This document shows, piece after piece, positions 10,761 to 18,992 of a DNA stretch of 64,000 nucleotides. How positions within the stretch are numbered: the stretch's first letter is position 1; every line of letters starts with the position of its first letter. The stretch lies in the NCBI RefSeq assembly GCF_046156265.1, contig NZ_JAWDIR010000046.1:186001-250000 (forward strand). The letters are read 5' to 3'. The notes under the pieces were generated by a model. It saw nothing but the letters and a program-made list of their open reading frames with translations. It searched no databases and was not told where the DNA came from. This stretch comes from CAMDHY01 sp046156265 (GTDB taxonomy: Bacteria > Pseudomonadota > Alphaproteobacteria > Rhizobiales > Segnochrobactraceae). The translations under genes and the position numbers were made by a program.

Positions 10761-10970
10761 CTTCTCCCGCGAGCGGGAGAAGGTGCCCGAAGGGCGGATG
10801 AGGGCCGCGCGGAACGCGCGGAAGGGTGTCGCTGACGAAAGCCTGGGCACCCGTGGGTTCCGGCGCACTCGCGTGCGCCGGCCCTCATCCGGCGCTGCGC
10901 GCCACCTTCTCCCGCGGGGCGGGAGAAGGGAGAAGCACCGCGGATCTTGCTCCCGCGAGCGGGAGAAGGA
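10761..10970. repeat. Cluster of palindromic intergenic repeats (CTTCTCCCGC...GCGGGAGAAG family)
   Basis: Three copies of a hairpin-forming repeat lie between ligA and the next gene. Copy 1 (10761-10806) is a CTTCTCCCGC/GCGGGAGAAG palindrome followed by a GTGCCCGAAGGGCGGATGAGGGCC tail in sense orientation. Copy 2 (about 10880-10929) is the same unit inverted, and copy 3 (about 10947-10970) is the palindrome core only. The same family recurs at 43045-43094 and 43373-43423. Such units are a common dispersed repeat in rhizobial genomes; here they may also act as transcription end structures for ligA. Confidence 0.75.
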
Positions 10971-11006
10971 AGAGGCGGCGCCTCCGTTGCGAAGTTCAGT
11001 CGCCAG

Positions 11007-11279
11007 TCAGCTCTTGCCGGCGTTGACGAGGCGCAGGATGAGCCAGATCGGGATCACCACGACAGCGCCGAGCAGCAGGTAGCGGCCGACCTGCTCGACC
11101 GCGCCGAAGCCCATGTCGACGATGCGCTCGGCGGCGCGGACGATCCAGTTCACGAGATCGAACGGCTCCAGCCCGAGCGCCGCCATCACCACGCCGACGA
11201 CGAGCGACAAGAGCAGGAGCTGCACGAGAACCCGCAAGGGCGAGCCGCCGAGAAAGCGCGAGACGCGTTCGTTCGCCAT
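11007..11279 (-). CDS. Small integral membrane protein (DUF6460-like)
   Basis: 90 residues starting MANERVSRFLGGSP, with two hydrophobic helices (VLVQLLLLSLVVGVVMAALG and YLLLGAVVVIPIWLILRLV). A conserved-looking segment between them (PFDLVNWIVRAAERIVDMGF) matches small membrane proteins widespread in Rhizobiales and annotated as DUF6460. Function unknown. The longer frame upstream is not credible. Located downstream of the methyltransferase gene on the same strand with a gap of about 100 bases. Confidence 0.7.
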   Translation of the reverse strand: MANERVSRFLGGSPLRVLVQLLLLSLVVGVVMAALGLEPFDLVNWIVRAAERIVDMGFGAVEQVGRYLLLGAVVVIPIWLILRLVNAGKS

Positions 11280-11382
11280 GATCCTGTCCGTCGTCCCGTC
11301 CTGCCGCGCCGCCGCGTGCTCGCGGTGCTGGCCGCATATAGGTGAGGGTCGTGGCGAGTGCGAGGCGGACGGCCTCGCCTGC

Positions 11383-12702
11383 TCAGACCTTCTCGAGCAG
11401 ATAGAGGTCCCAGCCGAAGGCCGACAGTGCGACGTGCACATTGTGGAAGCCGGCGTCGCGGAACAGCGCCTCGTTGTCCCGCCGGCTGAGGGGTCGGAGC
11501 GTCGAGCGCACGGCACGCTCCTTTTCCAGCACCTCGGGATCGGAGAGCCCCATCGAGCGCTTGTAGGCGTTGAGCATGTAGTGGTTGGTCATCTGGCCCT
11601 TGCCGCTCTCCTCCAGGACCTTCTCGGCGATCACGGCACAGCCGCGCCACTCCAGCGCGTCGTGGATCCTGGCGAGAACGGTCTGCCTGTCCGGGGTGTC
11701 GAGAAACTGCAGGGTGAACAGGGAGGAGACGAAGACGGGGGACGCGGGGAACTCGAAGCTGACGATGTCCTCCAGCACGTACTCTGTCAGCGGGCTCGGA
11801 TCGCGCCGCCGCGCCTCGGCGATCATCTCGGGCGAGTTGTCGACCGCGACGATCTGCACGGGGGCGATCCCGCGCAGCTGGCGGCGCAACAGCCGGGGGA
11901 AGCGCCCGGTCGAGCACCCGAGGTCGAGGCACACGGTGCCTGGCCGCACCACGCTGGCGGCGAGCATCGCCGCGGTGCGCAGGAACACGCCGTGGAAGGG
12001 CACGGACTTGAAGATATGCGCCTCGAACCGGCTCGCCAGCTGGTCGAAGTCGATGTCGTTGCCGACGACGCCGGGCTGGGTCGTCGCTGTCTCGGGTCCC
12101 GAAGCTGCGACGGCTGGCGCGGCCGGCCGCAGGACCTGCTTCGAGCGGCCGAGCAGCACGTACTGGCCGTTGGACATGACGTCGAGGTCTTCGATGACGA
12201 AGTGGCGAGCGAAGATCTTCTTGTAGTCCTTGAGGCTGAAGGCGGTGACGTGGGTGCTGGTGATCGCGTGCGGACGTCCGTGCCACACCTGTTCGTAGAT
12301 CGTCTGCAGCGGCGACAGCGTGATCAGGATCCGCGCGTACTTGGCCGCGACGTCCTGCAGCACGCGAGCGGGGTCGTCGAGGAACTCCTGGACGCCGATC
12401 ATCACCGCGCATTCGGCGTCGCAGACCGGCACCGGGTCCCGGTTGAGATCGACGACCAGGCATTCGGGAGAGCGCGCGACGACGTCGGCCGGGACGTAGC
12501 CGATGCCGGCCGGCCCCAGAAGCTCGCCGAGCTTCATGTTCCCGCAGCCGATGTCGAGAACGCTTGTGACACCAAAGGCGATGAGCTTGTCGGCCACCTC
12601 ACGGGCGCGTTGCGGGTTGGCGTGGCCGTAGGTCTCCTTCGGATCCGCCCAGCGCTCTGCCACGGGGACGAGGGCCTTCGCCGACGGCTTCGGAAGCTTC
12701 AT
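11383..12702 (-). CDS. Fused two-domain SAM methyltransferase, C-terminal half CmoA-like
   Basis: 439-residue protein with two SAM-binding Rossmann domains. Domain 1 has motif I VLDIGCGNMKLGELL near residue 48. Domain 2 has CLDLGCSTGRFPRLL near residue 256, then IVAVDNSPEMI, FTLQFLDTPDRQ and VIAEKVLEE, closely resembling E. coli CmoA, the enzyme making carboxy-SAM from SAM and prephenate. An arginine in LEKERAVRSTL appears to align with the CmoA residue that holds the extra carboxylate. Domain 1 resembles generic class I methyltransferases. A linker rich in Ala/Pro (about residues 205-235) joins them. ATG at 12702 has an AGGA site. Role unknown; a tRNA or small-molecule modification is only a guess. 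Confidence 0.72.
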   Translation of the reverse strand: MKLPKPSAKALVPVAERWADPKETYGHANPQRAREVADKLIAFGVTSVLDIGCGNMKLGELLGPAGIGYVPADVVARSPECLVVDLNRDPVPVCDAECAVMIGVQEFLDDPARVLQDVAAKYARILITLSPLQTIYEQVWHGRPHAITSTHVTAFSLKDYKKIFARHFVIEDLDVMSNGQYVLLGRSKQVLRPAAPAVAASGPETATTQPGVVGNDIDFDQLASRFEAHIFKSVPFHGVFLRTAAMLAASVVRPGTVCLDLGCSTGRFPRLLRRQLRGIAPVQIVAVDNSPEMIAEARRRDPSPLTEYVLEDIVSFEFPASPVFVSSLFTLQFLDTPDRQTVLARIHDALEWRGCAVIAEKVLEESGKGQMTNHYMLNAYKRSMGLSDPEVLEKERAVRSTLRPLSRRDNEALFRDAGFHNVHVALSAFGWDLYLLEKV

Positions 12703-12907
12703 GGGATCCTCGCGACACTCTTGCGACGCCGATGCGGCCCGATCATCGGCGCGGCTTCGCTGCCTCCGCGGTGGGGACCCGAACCGCCGCGGATCGCCTC
12801 GGCACGGCCCCCCGGAAAGCGGGGCCCTCGATAGCCGATGCGGGTTCGCCCCTCCACCGTCGGCCGGTTGCAACTGCCGCGGGAAGGCCTCCCCTTCCGC
12901 CGCCGCC

Positions 12908-13642
12908 CTACTCGCCGGCGCCCCATGTCACGCGGGCGTTGAAGAGATAGCCGGCGCCGTAGACGGTGCGGATGAGCGTCGGCTCGGCGGCGGTGTCGTC
13001 GAGCTTGCGGCGGAGACGCGATACCCGCACGTCGACGGAGCGGTCGAAGGGGGTGCGCTGCGCGGCGATGCCGAGGCCGTCCATCAGCTGGTCGCGCGAC
13101 AGGATGCGGTTCGGCGCCTTCAGGAGCAGCACGAGGAGGGCCGCCTCGGCGACGCTGAGCGGCCGCGTCTCGCCGGCGGGGGTCGTCAGCGCGTTGGTGG
13201 CGGTGGAGAAGGTGAAGCCGGCGAAGCGGGCGACCTCGGTGGCGCTGGCGGCCATCGCCGTATCGGGGCCCGCGAGGCGACGCAGAACGGAGCGGGCGCG
13301 GGCGACGAGCTCGCGCGGCTCGAAGGGCTTCACGACATAGTCGTCGGCGCCGAGCTCCAGCCCGAGGACGCGGTCTGCGGTGTCCGCCCGGCCGGTGACG
13401 ACGAGGATGCCGGTGCCCCCCTGGCGGCGCACCGCCTTGACGATCTCCAGGCCGTCGACGTCGGGCAGGCCGAGGTCGAGGATGGCGAGGTCCGGCGGCT
13501 CCTTCCCAAAGCGGGCAAGGAAGTCGCGGCCGCGGGCAAAACGCTCCACCCGCATGCCGAAGGATTCGAGCGCTCGGACCACCAGCGCGGCGATGTCGTC
13601 CTCGTCCTCGAGCAGGAAGACGAGGGGGGCGGCCTCGCTCAC
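12908..13642 (-). CDS. OmpR/PhoB-family response regulator
   Basis: 244 residues: receiver domain (residues 1-120) with acidic pocket LEDEDD, phospho-acceptor Asp in AILDLGLPD near residue 54 and the conserved lysine in VVKPFEP, followed by a winged-helix trans_reg_C domain (LSVAEAALLVLLLKAPNRILSRDQLMD, then DVRVSRLRRKLDD, ending in VYGAGYLF). It is the cytoplasmic DNA-binding output of the sensor kinase encoded immediately upstream; the ATG overlaps the kinase stop by four bases. The target genes are not evident. Confidence 0.93.
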   Translation of the reverse strand: MSEAAPLVFLLEDEDDIAALVVRALESFGMRVERFARGRDFLARFGKEPPDLAILDLGLPDVDGLEIVKAVRRQGGTGILVVTGRADTADRVLGLELGADDYVVKPFEPRELVARARSVLRRLAGPDTAMAASATEVARFAGFTFSTATNALTTPAGETRPLSVAEAALLVLLLKAPNRILSRDQLMDGLGIAAQRTPFDRSVDVRVSRLRRKLDDTAAEPTLIRTVYGAGYLFNARVTWGAGE

Positions 13643-15579
13643 CGGCGCGCCGGCCCGTCGGCGGCCACCGCGGCGGCGAGCTCGGCGGCGGTGAAGGGCT
13701 TCATCAGCACCGGATAGGGCAGGGGCGCGGCGGGTCGCCCGGGCGCGGCGAGGCGTTCGGCGTGGCCGGTGACGACGATGATCTTGAGGTCCGGCCGGCG
13801 GCGGCGGGCGATCGCGGCGAGGCTGAGGCCATCGGGGCGGCCGGGCATGACGACGTCGGTGACGAGGACGTCAAGGTCTTCCACCGTCTCGATCAGCTCC
13901 AGCGCCTCGGCGCCGCTCGCGGCGACGAGGACGGCATGGCCGGCCTCGGTGAGCTGGCGGCGCAGGAGGGCCCGCACGTCCGGCTCGTCCTCCACGACGA
14001 GGACGAGGCGCTGCTCGGCGAGCGGCGAGCGGCTCAACAGGGCGGCGGCGATCTCGGGCGCCTCGACGGTGGCGGCGGGCTCCTCGGCGCGCGGCAGCAG
14101 CAGCGTCACCGTCGTGCCGGCGCCGGGGGCGGAGGCGAGGCGGATGTGGCCGCCGGACTGCTTGACGAAGCCATAGACCATCGGCAGCCCGAGGCCGCTG
14201 CCGGTGCCGGGGCGCTTGCGGGTGAAGAAGGGCTCGAGCGCGCGCGACAGCGTTTCGGCATCCATGCCCGTGCCGGTGTCGGTGACGTCGACGCGCACGT
14301 AGGGGCCCGGCGCCACCGTATCGTCGAAGCCGTCGAGCGCGGCGGCGTCGACGAGGCTGGTGGCGATCGACAGCCGGCCGCCGTCGGGCATGGCGTCACG
14401 GGCGTTGAGGGCAAGGTTGATCAGCGCGTTCTCCATCTGGTGCGGATCGACCAGAGCATAGGCCGTGCCGGCGCGATGGGAGAGGGCGATCTCGACGTCC
14501 TTGGAAAGCGAGCGATCCAGCAGGCCGACCATCGAGGCGATCAGCGCGTTGATCTCGGTCGGCTGCGGGGCGAGCGGCTGGCGGCGGGCGAAGGCGAGCA
14601 GGCGGCGGGTGAGGTCGGCGCCGCGGCGGGCGGCGGCGAGCGCGGGCTCGACGAATTCCGCCGTGTCGGGGCGCTCGGCGAGCGTCGCGAGGTTGCCGAT
14701 GACAATGGTGAGGAGGTTGTTGAAGTCGTGGGCGAGGCCGCCGGTGAGCTGGCCGATCGCCTGCATCTTCTGCGCCTGCACCAGCGCCGCCTGCGCCGCC
14801 TTCTCGGCGGTGATGTCGGAGGAGAGCACGAACAGGCCCGCCACCGCGCCGTCGTCGAGCACCTCGGGAACGAGGGTGGAGCGGGCGTGCACGGTGCGGC
14901 CGGCGCGTTCGGCGGAGTATTCATACGTGGCGCGGTCGCCGCGGAAGGCCGCATCGATGTGCGGCTTGATGGCGTCGTAGACGCGCGGGCCCAGGATGGC
15001 GCGCACCTTGCGGCCGAGCACACCCTCCTTGCGGCGGCCGACCCACTCGGCATAGCCGCGATTGACGAACTGGTAGCGCTCGTCGCGGTCGATATAGGCG
15101 ATCAGCGCCGGCACCGCATCGGTGATGAGGCGGAGGCGCGATTCGAGCCCGACCTTCTCGGCCAGGATGCGCCGTTCCTGCAGGCGCTGTTCGGTGACGT
15201 CGGAATAGACGGTGACGAAACCGGAGCCGTCCGGCAGCGGCTCGCCGCGGACCGCGATGATGCGGCCGTTCGGACGGACGCGCTCGATCGCGTGCGGCAG
15301 GAAGCGGCGGGCGGTCTCGACGCGCTGGGTCACCAGCGTCTCGACGTCGCCCGGCCCGTATTCGCCGCGCTCGGCGTTGTGGCGCATGAAGGCGGAAAAC
15401 GGCGTGCCGCGCCGCGCCAGCTTCTCGGGAAACTCCAACATCTGGAAGAAGACGCGGTTCCACGCGACCAGCTCGAGCTTCCGGTCGAAGATGGTGATCC
15501 CCTGGTCGATGTGGTCGAGCCCGGCCTGGATCAGGAGGAACGTCGCCTCGTCCGGTTCTGCTCGCCTGCGATTAGGCAC
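13639..15579 (-). CDS. PAS-domain hybrid sensor histidine kinase
   Basis: 646 residues with no obvious transmembrane segment, so probably a cytoplasmic sensor. Order: PAS-like domain (PAS_7 type, LDHIDQGITIFDRKLELVAWN, residues about 15-125), second PAS (LRLITDAVPALIAYIDRDERYQFVN, about 145-265), dimerisation/phospho-acceptor helix with His in GLAHDFNNLLT near residue 285, HATPase (NALINLALNARDAM, then GTGSGLGLPMVYGFV), and a C-terminal receiver with Asp in VLVTDVVMPG near residue 568. GTG start at 15579 with upstream GAGAGG. The gene is coupled to the OmpR-type regulator, so signal probably passes through the internal receiver or directly to it. Confidence 0.92.
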   Translation of the reverse strand: MPNRRRAEPDEATFLLIQAGLDHIDQGITIFDRKLELVAWNRVFFQMLEFPEKLARRGTPFSAFMRHNAERGEYGPGDVETLVTQRVETARRFLPHAIERVRPNGRIIAVRGEPLPDGSGFVTVYSDVTEQRLQERRILAEKVGLESRLRLITDAVPALIAYIDRDERYQFVNRGYAEWVGRRKEGVLGRKVRAILGPRVYDAIKPHIDAAFRGDRATYEYSAERAGRTVHARSTLVPEVLDDGAVAGLFVLSSDITAEKAAQAALVQAQKMQAIGQLTGGLAHDFNNLLTIVIGNLATLAERPDTAEFVEPALAAARRGADLTRRLLAFARRQPLAPQPTEINALIASMVGLLDRSLSKDVEIALSHRAGTAYALVDPHQMENALINLALNARDAMPDGGRLSIATSLVDAAALDGFDDTVAPGPYVRVDVTDTGTGMDAETLSRALEPFFTRKRPGTGSGLGLPMVYGFVKQSGGHIRLASAPGAGTTVTLLLPRAEEPAATVEAPEIAAALLSRSPLAEQRLVLVVEDEPDVRALLRRQLTEAGHAVLVAASGAEALELIETVEDLDVLVTDVVMPGRPDGLSLAAIARRRRPDLKIIVVTGHAERLAAPGRPAAPLPYPVLMKPFTAAELAAAVAADGPARR

Positions 15580-15746
15580 CCCTGCCTCTCCCTTGCCGGG
15601 ATTGTCGTTCGGATACGATCGTTGCGCCGCCGGCGCGTGTAGATCAAGCGCGACGCGGAGCTTGTTACAATCGCGTTACATTCCGGACCGATTGTCGATA
15701 AGATCGGGGCCCAAGAGTCCCGCAACAAACATGAGGGGAGGGCGCC

Positions 15747-17393
15747 GTGAACAAGATGGAGCGTCCGGCGCGCGCCGTCGATCCGTACGAGATCGGTCTC
15801 GACCGCAACGACGCCAATTTTGCCGTGCTGTCGCCGCTCGTCTTCCTCGAGCGCGCCGCCTTCGTCTATCCGGACCGGCCGTCGGTCGTGTACGGCGACG
15901 AGCGGTACACGTGGCGGGAGACCTACGCGCGCTGCCGCTGCCTCGCGTCCGCCCTGCAGCAGCGCGGGCTCGGGCTGAACGACACCGTGTCGGTGGTCGC
16001 GAGCAACATCCCGGCGATGATGGAGGCGCACTTCGGCGTGCCGATGTCGGGCGCCGTGCTCAACACCATCAACACCCGCCTCGACGCCGAGGCGATCGCC
16101 TTCATCCTCGACCATGCCGAGGCGAAGATCCTCATCGTCGCGGCGGAGTTCCTCGAGGTCGTGCAGCGAGCCGTGGCACTGTCGGTGACGAAGCCGCCGA
16201 TCATCGTCATCGACGACGGTTCCGGCGTCGAGAACCCCGGGCTGCCGGACTACGAGGCGCTGCTGGCCGAGGGCGATCCGGCGTTCGCCTGGTCGCTGCC
16301 GGACGACGAGTGGCGGGGGATCGCGCTCTCCTACACGTCCGGCACCACCGGCAACCCGAAGGGGGTCGTCACCCACCACCGCGGCGCCTACCTCAACGCC
16401 ATCGGCAATGCGCTCGCCTGGCAGATGCCGGCGCACCCGCGCTATCTCTGGACGCTGCCGCTGTTCCACTGCAATGGCTGGTGCTTCCCGTGGACGCTGG
16501 CGATGCTCGCCGGCACCGCGGTTTGCCTGCGCCGCATCAGCGCCGCGGCGATCTACGAGGCGATCGAGACCGAGAAGGTCGACCACTTCTGCGCGGCGCC
16601 GACGGTGCTGACCTTCCTGATCAACGCCAAGGCCGCCGAGAAGCGGCCGCTGCCGCGCGCCGTCAAGGTGATGACGGCGGGCGCCCCGCCGGCCGCCGCG
16701 GTCATTGCCAGCATGGAGGCGGAGGGCTTCGCCATCACCCACGTCTACGGCCTCACCGAGGTCTACGGGCCGGCGGTGATGTGCGCCTGGAAGGAGGAGT
16801 GGGACGGTCTGCCGCCGGAGGAGCGGGCGCGCCAGAAGTCCCGCCAGGGCGTCACCTACCACGTCCAGCACGGGCTCTCGGTGATGGATCCCTCGACAAT
16901 GACGCCGGTCGAGCCGGACGGCGAGACGTTGGGCGAGGTGATGATGCGCGGCAACATCGTCATGAAGGGCTACTTCAAGAACCCGACGGCGACCGCGGAA
17001 GCCTTCGCCGGCGGCTGGTTCCACACCGGCGACATCGGCGTCATGCACCCCGACGGCTACATCCAGCTGAAGGACCGCTCCAAGGACGTCATCATCTCCG
17101 GCGGCGAGAACATCTCGTCCATCGAGGTCGAGGACATCCTCTACCGCCACCCGGCGGTGCAGGAGGTGGCGGTGGTGGCGCGGCCCGATGCGACCTGGGG
17201 CGAGACGCCGTGCGCGTTCATCGCGCTGAAGGACGGCGCGACGGTGAGCGAGGCGGAGATCGTCGCCTGGGCGCGGGACAACATGGCCCGCTTCAAGGCG
17301 CCGAAGACGGTGGTGTTCGGGCCGTTGCCGAAGACCTCCACCGGCAAGATCCAGAAGTTCCAGCTCCGCGAACAGGCGAAGGCGCTGACATGA
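15747..17393 (+). CDS. AMP-dependent acyl-CoA synthetase
   Basis: 548-residue ANL-superfamily ligase that activates a carboxylic acid to its CoA thioester. The AMP-binding P-loop YTSGTTGNPKGV is near residue 196, the adenine motif YGLTEVYGP near residue 334, and the hinge/catalytic end contains the lysine of KTSTGKIQKF. It resembles medium-chain/short-chain AlkK-like synthetases. GTG start at 15747 closely follows GGGGAGGG. The stop overlaps the ATG of an ABC-importer ATPase gene, so the acid it activates is plausibly the transported compound. Specificity cannot be inferred. Confidence 0.9.
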   Translation: MNKMERPARAVDPYEIGLDRNDANFAVLSPLVFLERAAFVYPDRPSVVYGDERYTWRETYARCRCLASALQQRGLGLNDTVSVVASNIPAMMEAHFGVPMSGAVLNTINTRLDAEAIAFILDHAEAKILIVAAEFLEVVQRAVALSVTKPPIIVIDDGSGVENPGLPDYEALLAEGDPAFAWSLPDDEWRGIALSYTSGTTGNPKGVVTHHRGAYLNAIGNALAWQMPAHPRYLWTLPLFHCNGWCFPWTLAMLAGTAVCLRRISAAAIYEAIETEKVDHFCAAPTVLTFLINAKAAEKRPLPRAVKVMTAGAPPAAAVIASMEAEGFAITHVYGLTEVYGPAVMCAWKEEWDGLPPEERARQKSRQGVTYHVQHGLSVMDPSTMTPVEPDGETLGEVMMRGNIVMKGYFKNPTATAEAFAGGWFHTGDIGVMHPDGYIQLKDRSKDVIISGGENISSIEVEDILYRHPAVQEVAVVARPDATWGETPCAFIALKDGATVSEAEIVAWARDNMARFKAPKTVVFGPLPKTSTGKIQKFQLREQAKALT

Positions 17394-18178
17394 CGGCGGC
17401 CGGCGACGTCATCCTCGAGACGAAGGGGCTCGTGAAGGAGTTCCGCGGTTTCCGCGCCGTCGACAATGTCGACCTCGCGGTGAAGCGGGGCACCATCCAC
17501 GCGCTGATCGGGCCGAACGGCGCCGGCAAGACCACCTGCTTCAACCTGTTGACGAAGTTCCTCGAGCCGACCGCCGGCACGATCGTCTTCAACGGCCACG
17601 ACATCACCCGCACCCGGCCGGCGCGGATCGCCCGCATGGGGCTGGTGCGCTCGTTCCAGATCTCGGCGGTGTTCCCGCGGCTGTCGGTGCGCGAGAACGT
17701 CCGCGTCGCGCTGCAGCGGCGGGAGGGCGCCTCCTTCGACTTCTGGCGCTCGGAGAAGACGCTCAAGCGCCTCGACGGCCGCGCCGCCGAACTCGCCGAG
17801 TGGGTCGGCCTCGCCGAGTTCCTGGATACGGCCGCCGGCGACCTCTCCTACGGCCGCAAGCGGGCGCTCGAGATCGCCACGACGCTGGCGCTCGAGCCCG
17901 AGATGCTCCTCCTCGACGAGCCGATGGCCGGCATGGGCCAGGAGGACATCCAGCGCACCGCCGCCCTCATCCGCCGCATCTCCAAGGACCGCACGGTGCT
18001 GATGGTCGAGCACAACATCTCCGTCGTCGCCGACCTTTCCGACACCATCACCGTGCTGCAGCGCGGCGCTGTGCTGGCGGAGGGGCCCTACGCGGTCGTC
18101 TCGAAGAACCCGGAAGTGGTGCAGGCCTACATGGGCTCCGGCCACGGGGCAGCCCTCGCAGGAGCCGGTCATGGCTGA
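17390..18178 (+). CDS. Liv-type ABC transporter ATP-binding protein (LivG-like)
   Basis: 262-residue ATPase of the hydrophobic amino-acid/organic-acid uptake family. Walker A GPNGAGKTT near residue 40, signature region LSYGRKRALEIA (the LivG-type variant of LSGGQ), Walker B MLLLDEPMAGM and switch His in MVEHNIS. Start overlaps the stop of the synthetase gene (ATGA) and its 3' end overlaps the next ATPase gene by 8 bases. Acts in the cytoplasm on the LivH/LivM-like permeases encoded downstream. Confidence 0.93.
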   Translation: MTAAGDVILETKGLVKEFRGFRAVDNVDLAVKRGTIHALIGPNGAGKTTCFNLLTKFLEPTAGTIVFNGHDITRTRPARIARMGLVRSFQISAVFPRLSVRENVRVALQRREGASFDFWRSEKTLKRLDGRAAELAEWVGLAEFLDTAAGDLSYGRKRALEIATTLALEPEMLLLDEPMAGMGQEDIQRTAALIRRISKDRTVLMVEHNISVVADLSDTITVLQRGAVLAEGPYAVVSKNPEVVQAYMGSGHGAALAGAGHG

Positions 18179-18917
18179 GGCAATGACTGCAACCGCTACG
18201 CGGCCGGCCGGCGCCGCTGCGCCGCTGCTGTCGGTGCGCGATCTCAACGGCTGGTACGGTGAGTCCCACGTCCTGCACGGCATGAGCTTCGACGTGCAGA
18301 AGGGCGAGGTCGCGACGCTGCTCGGCCGCAACGGCGTCGGCAAGACGACGACGCTGAAGGCGATCATGGGCATCCTCGGGCAGCGCAAGGGCTCGGTGAC
18401 GTTCGAGGGCACCGAGACGATCGGCCTGCCGTCGAACCGCATCGCCCGCCTCGGCATCGCGCTCTGCCCGGAGGAGCGCGGCATCTTCGCGAGCCTCACC
18501 GTGCGCGAGAACCTGCTGCTGCCGCCGGTGGTGAAGCGCGGCGGCATGTCGGAAGCCGAGGTGATCAAGCTGTTTCCGCGCCTCGCCGAGCGTTTCGAGA
18601 GCCCCGGCACGAAGCTGTCGGGTGGCGAGCAGCAGATGCTGGCGGTTGCCCGCATCCTGCGCACCGGCGCGACGCTGCTCCTGCTCGACGAGCCGACCGA
18701 GGGCCTCGCCCCGGTGATCGTCCAGCAGATCCAGGCGATCGTCGAGGACCTGCGGACGCGCGGCTTCACCGTGCTGCTCGTCGAGCAGAACCTCGCCTTC
18801 GCCTCGGCGGTGGCCGACCGGCACTACGTCGTCGAGCACGGTACCGTCGTCGACAGCTTCGACCGGGCTGGCCTTCCGGCGAACCTCGAACGTCTGAGGG
18901 GATACCTCGGCATCTGA
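18171..18917 (+). CDS. Liv-type ABC transporter ATP-binding protein (LivF-like)
   Basis: 248 residues. Walker A GRNGVGKTT, the canonical signature LSGGEQQMLAVARIL, Walker B LLLLDEPTEGLAP and switch His replaced by Gln in LLVEQNLAF as usual for LivF proteins. The N-terminus has an Ala-rich extension of about 20 residues before the first strand. Forms a heterodimer with the preceding LivG-like ATPase to drive import. Same operon as the synthetase, substrate-binding protein and two permeases. Confidence 0.93.
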   Translation: MAEAMTATATRPAGAAAPLLSVRDLNGWYGESHVLHGMSFDVQKGEVATLLGRNGVGKTTTLKAIMGILGQRKGSVTFEGTETIGLPSNRIARLGIALCPEERGIFASLTVRENLLLPPVVKRGGMSEAEVIKLFPRLAERFESPGTKLSGGEQQMLAVARILRTGATLLLLDEPTEGLAPVIVQQIQAIVEDLRTRGFTVLLVEQNLAFASAVADRHYVVEHGTVVDSFDRAGLPANLERLRGYLGI

Positions 18918-18992
18918 GCGGACGCCGCCCCCGGCGACCTCTCACCACCCACGGGCGGGAGCCCGCAACAGACTTCAAGGGAGAGAACGCAA

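Noticed and set aside
8550..10868. Very long open frames opposite ligA and many other genes
   Set aside because: At about 70% G+C, antisense frames stay open by codon bias. Their translations are Arg/Ala/His-rich with no family resemblance, while the sense frame has clear LigA domains.
15663..15680. TGT-N12-ACA match upstream of the acyl-CoA synthetase gene (PpsR-like)
   Set aside because: The symmetry does not extend inward as at bchE; the match arises from two direct GTTACA copies, and the neighbours have no link to photosynthesis.
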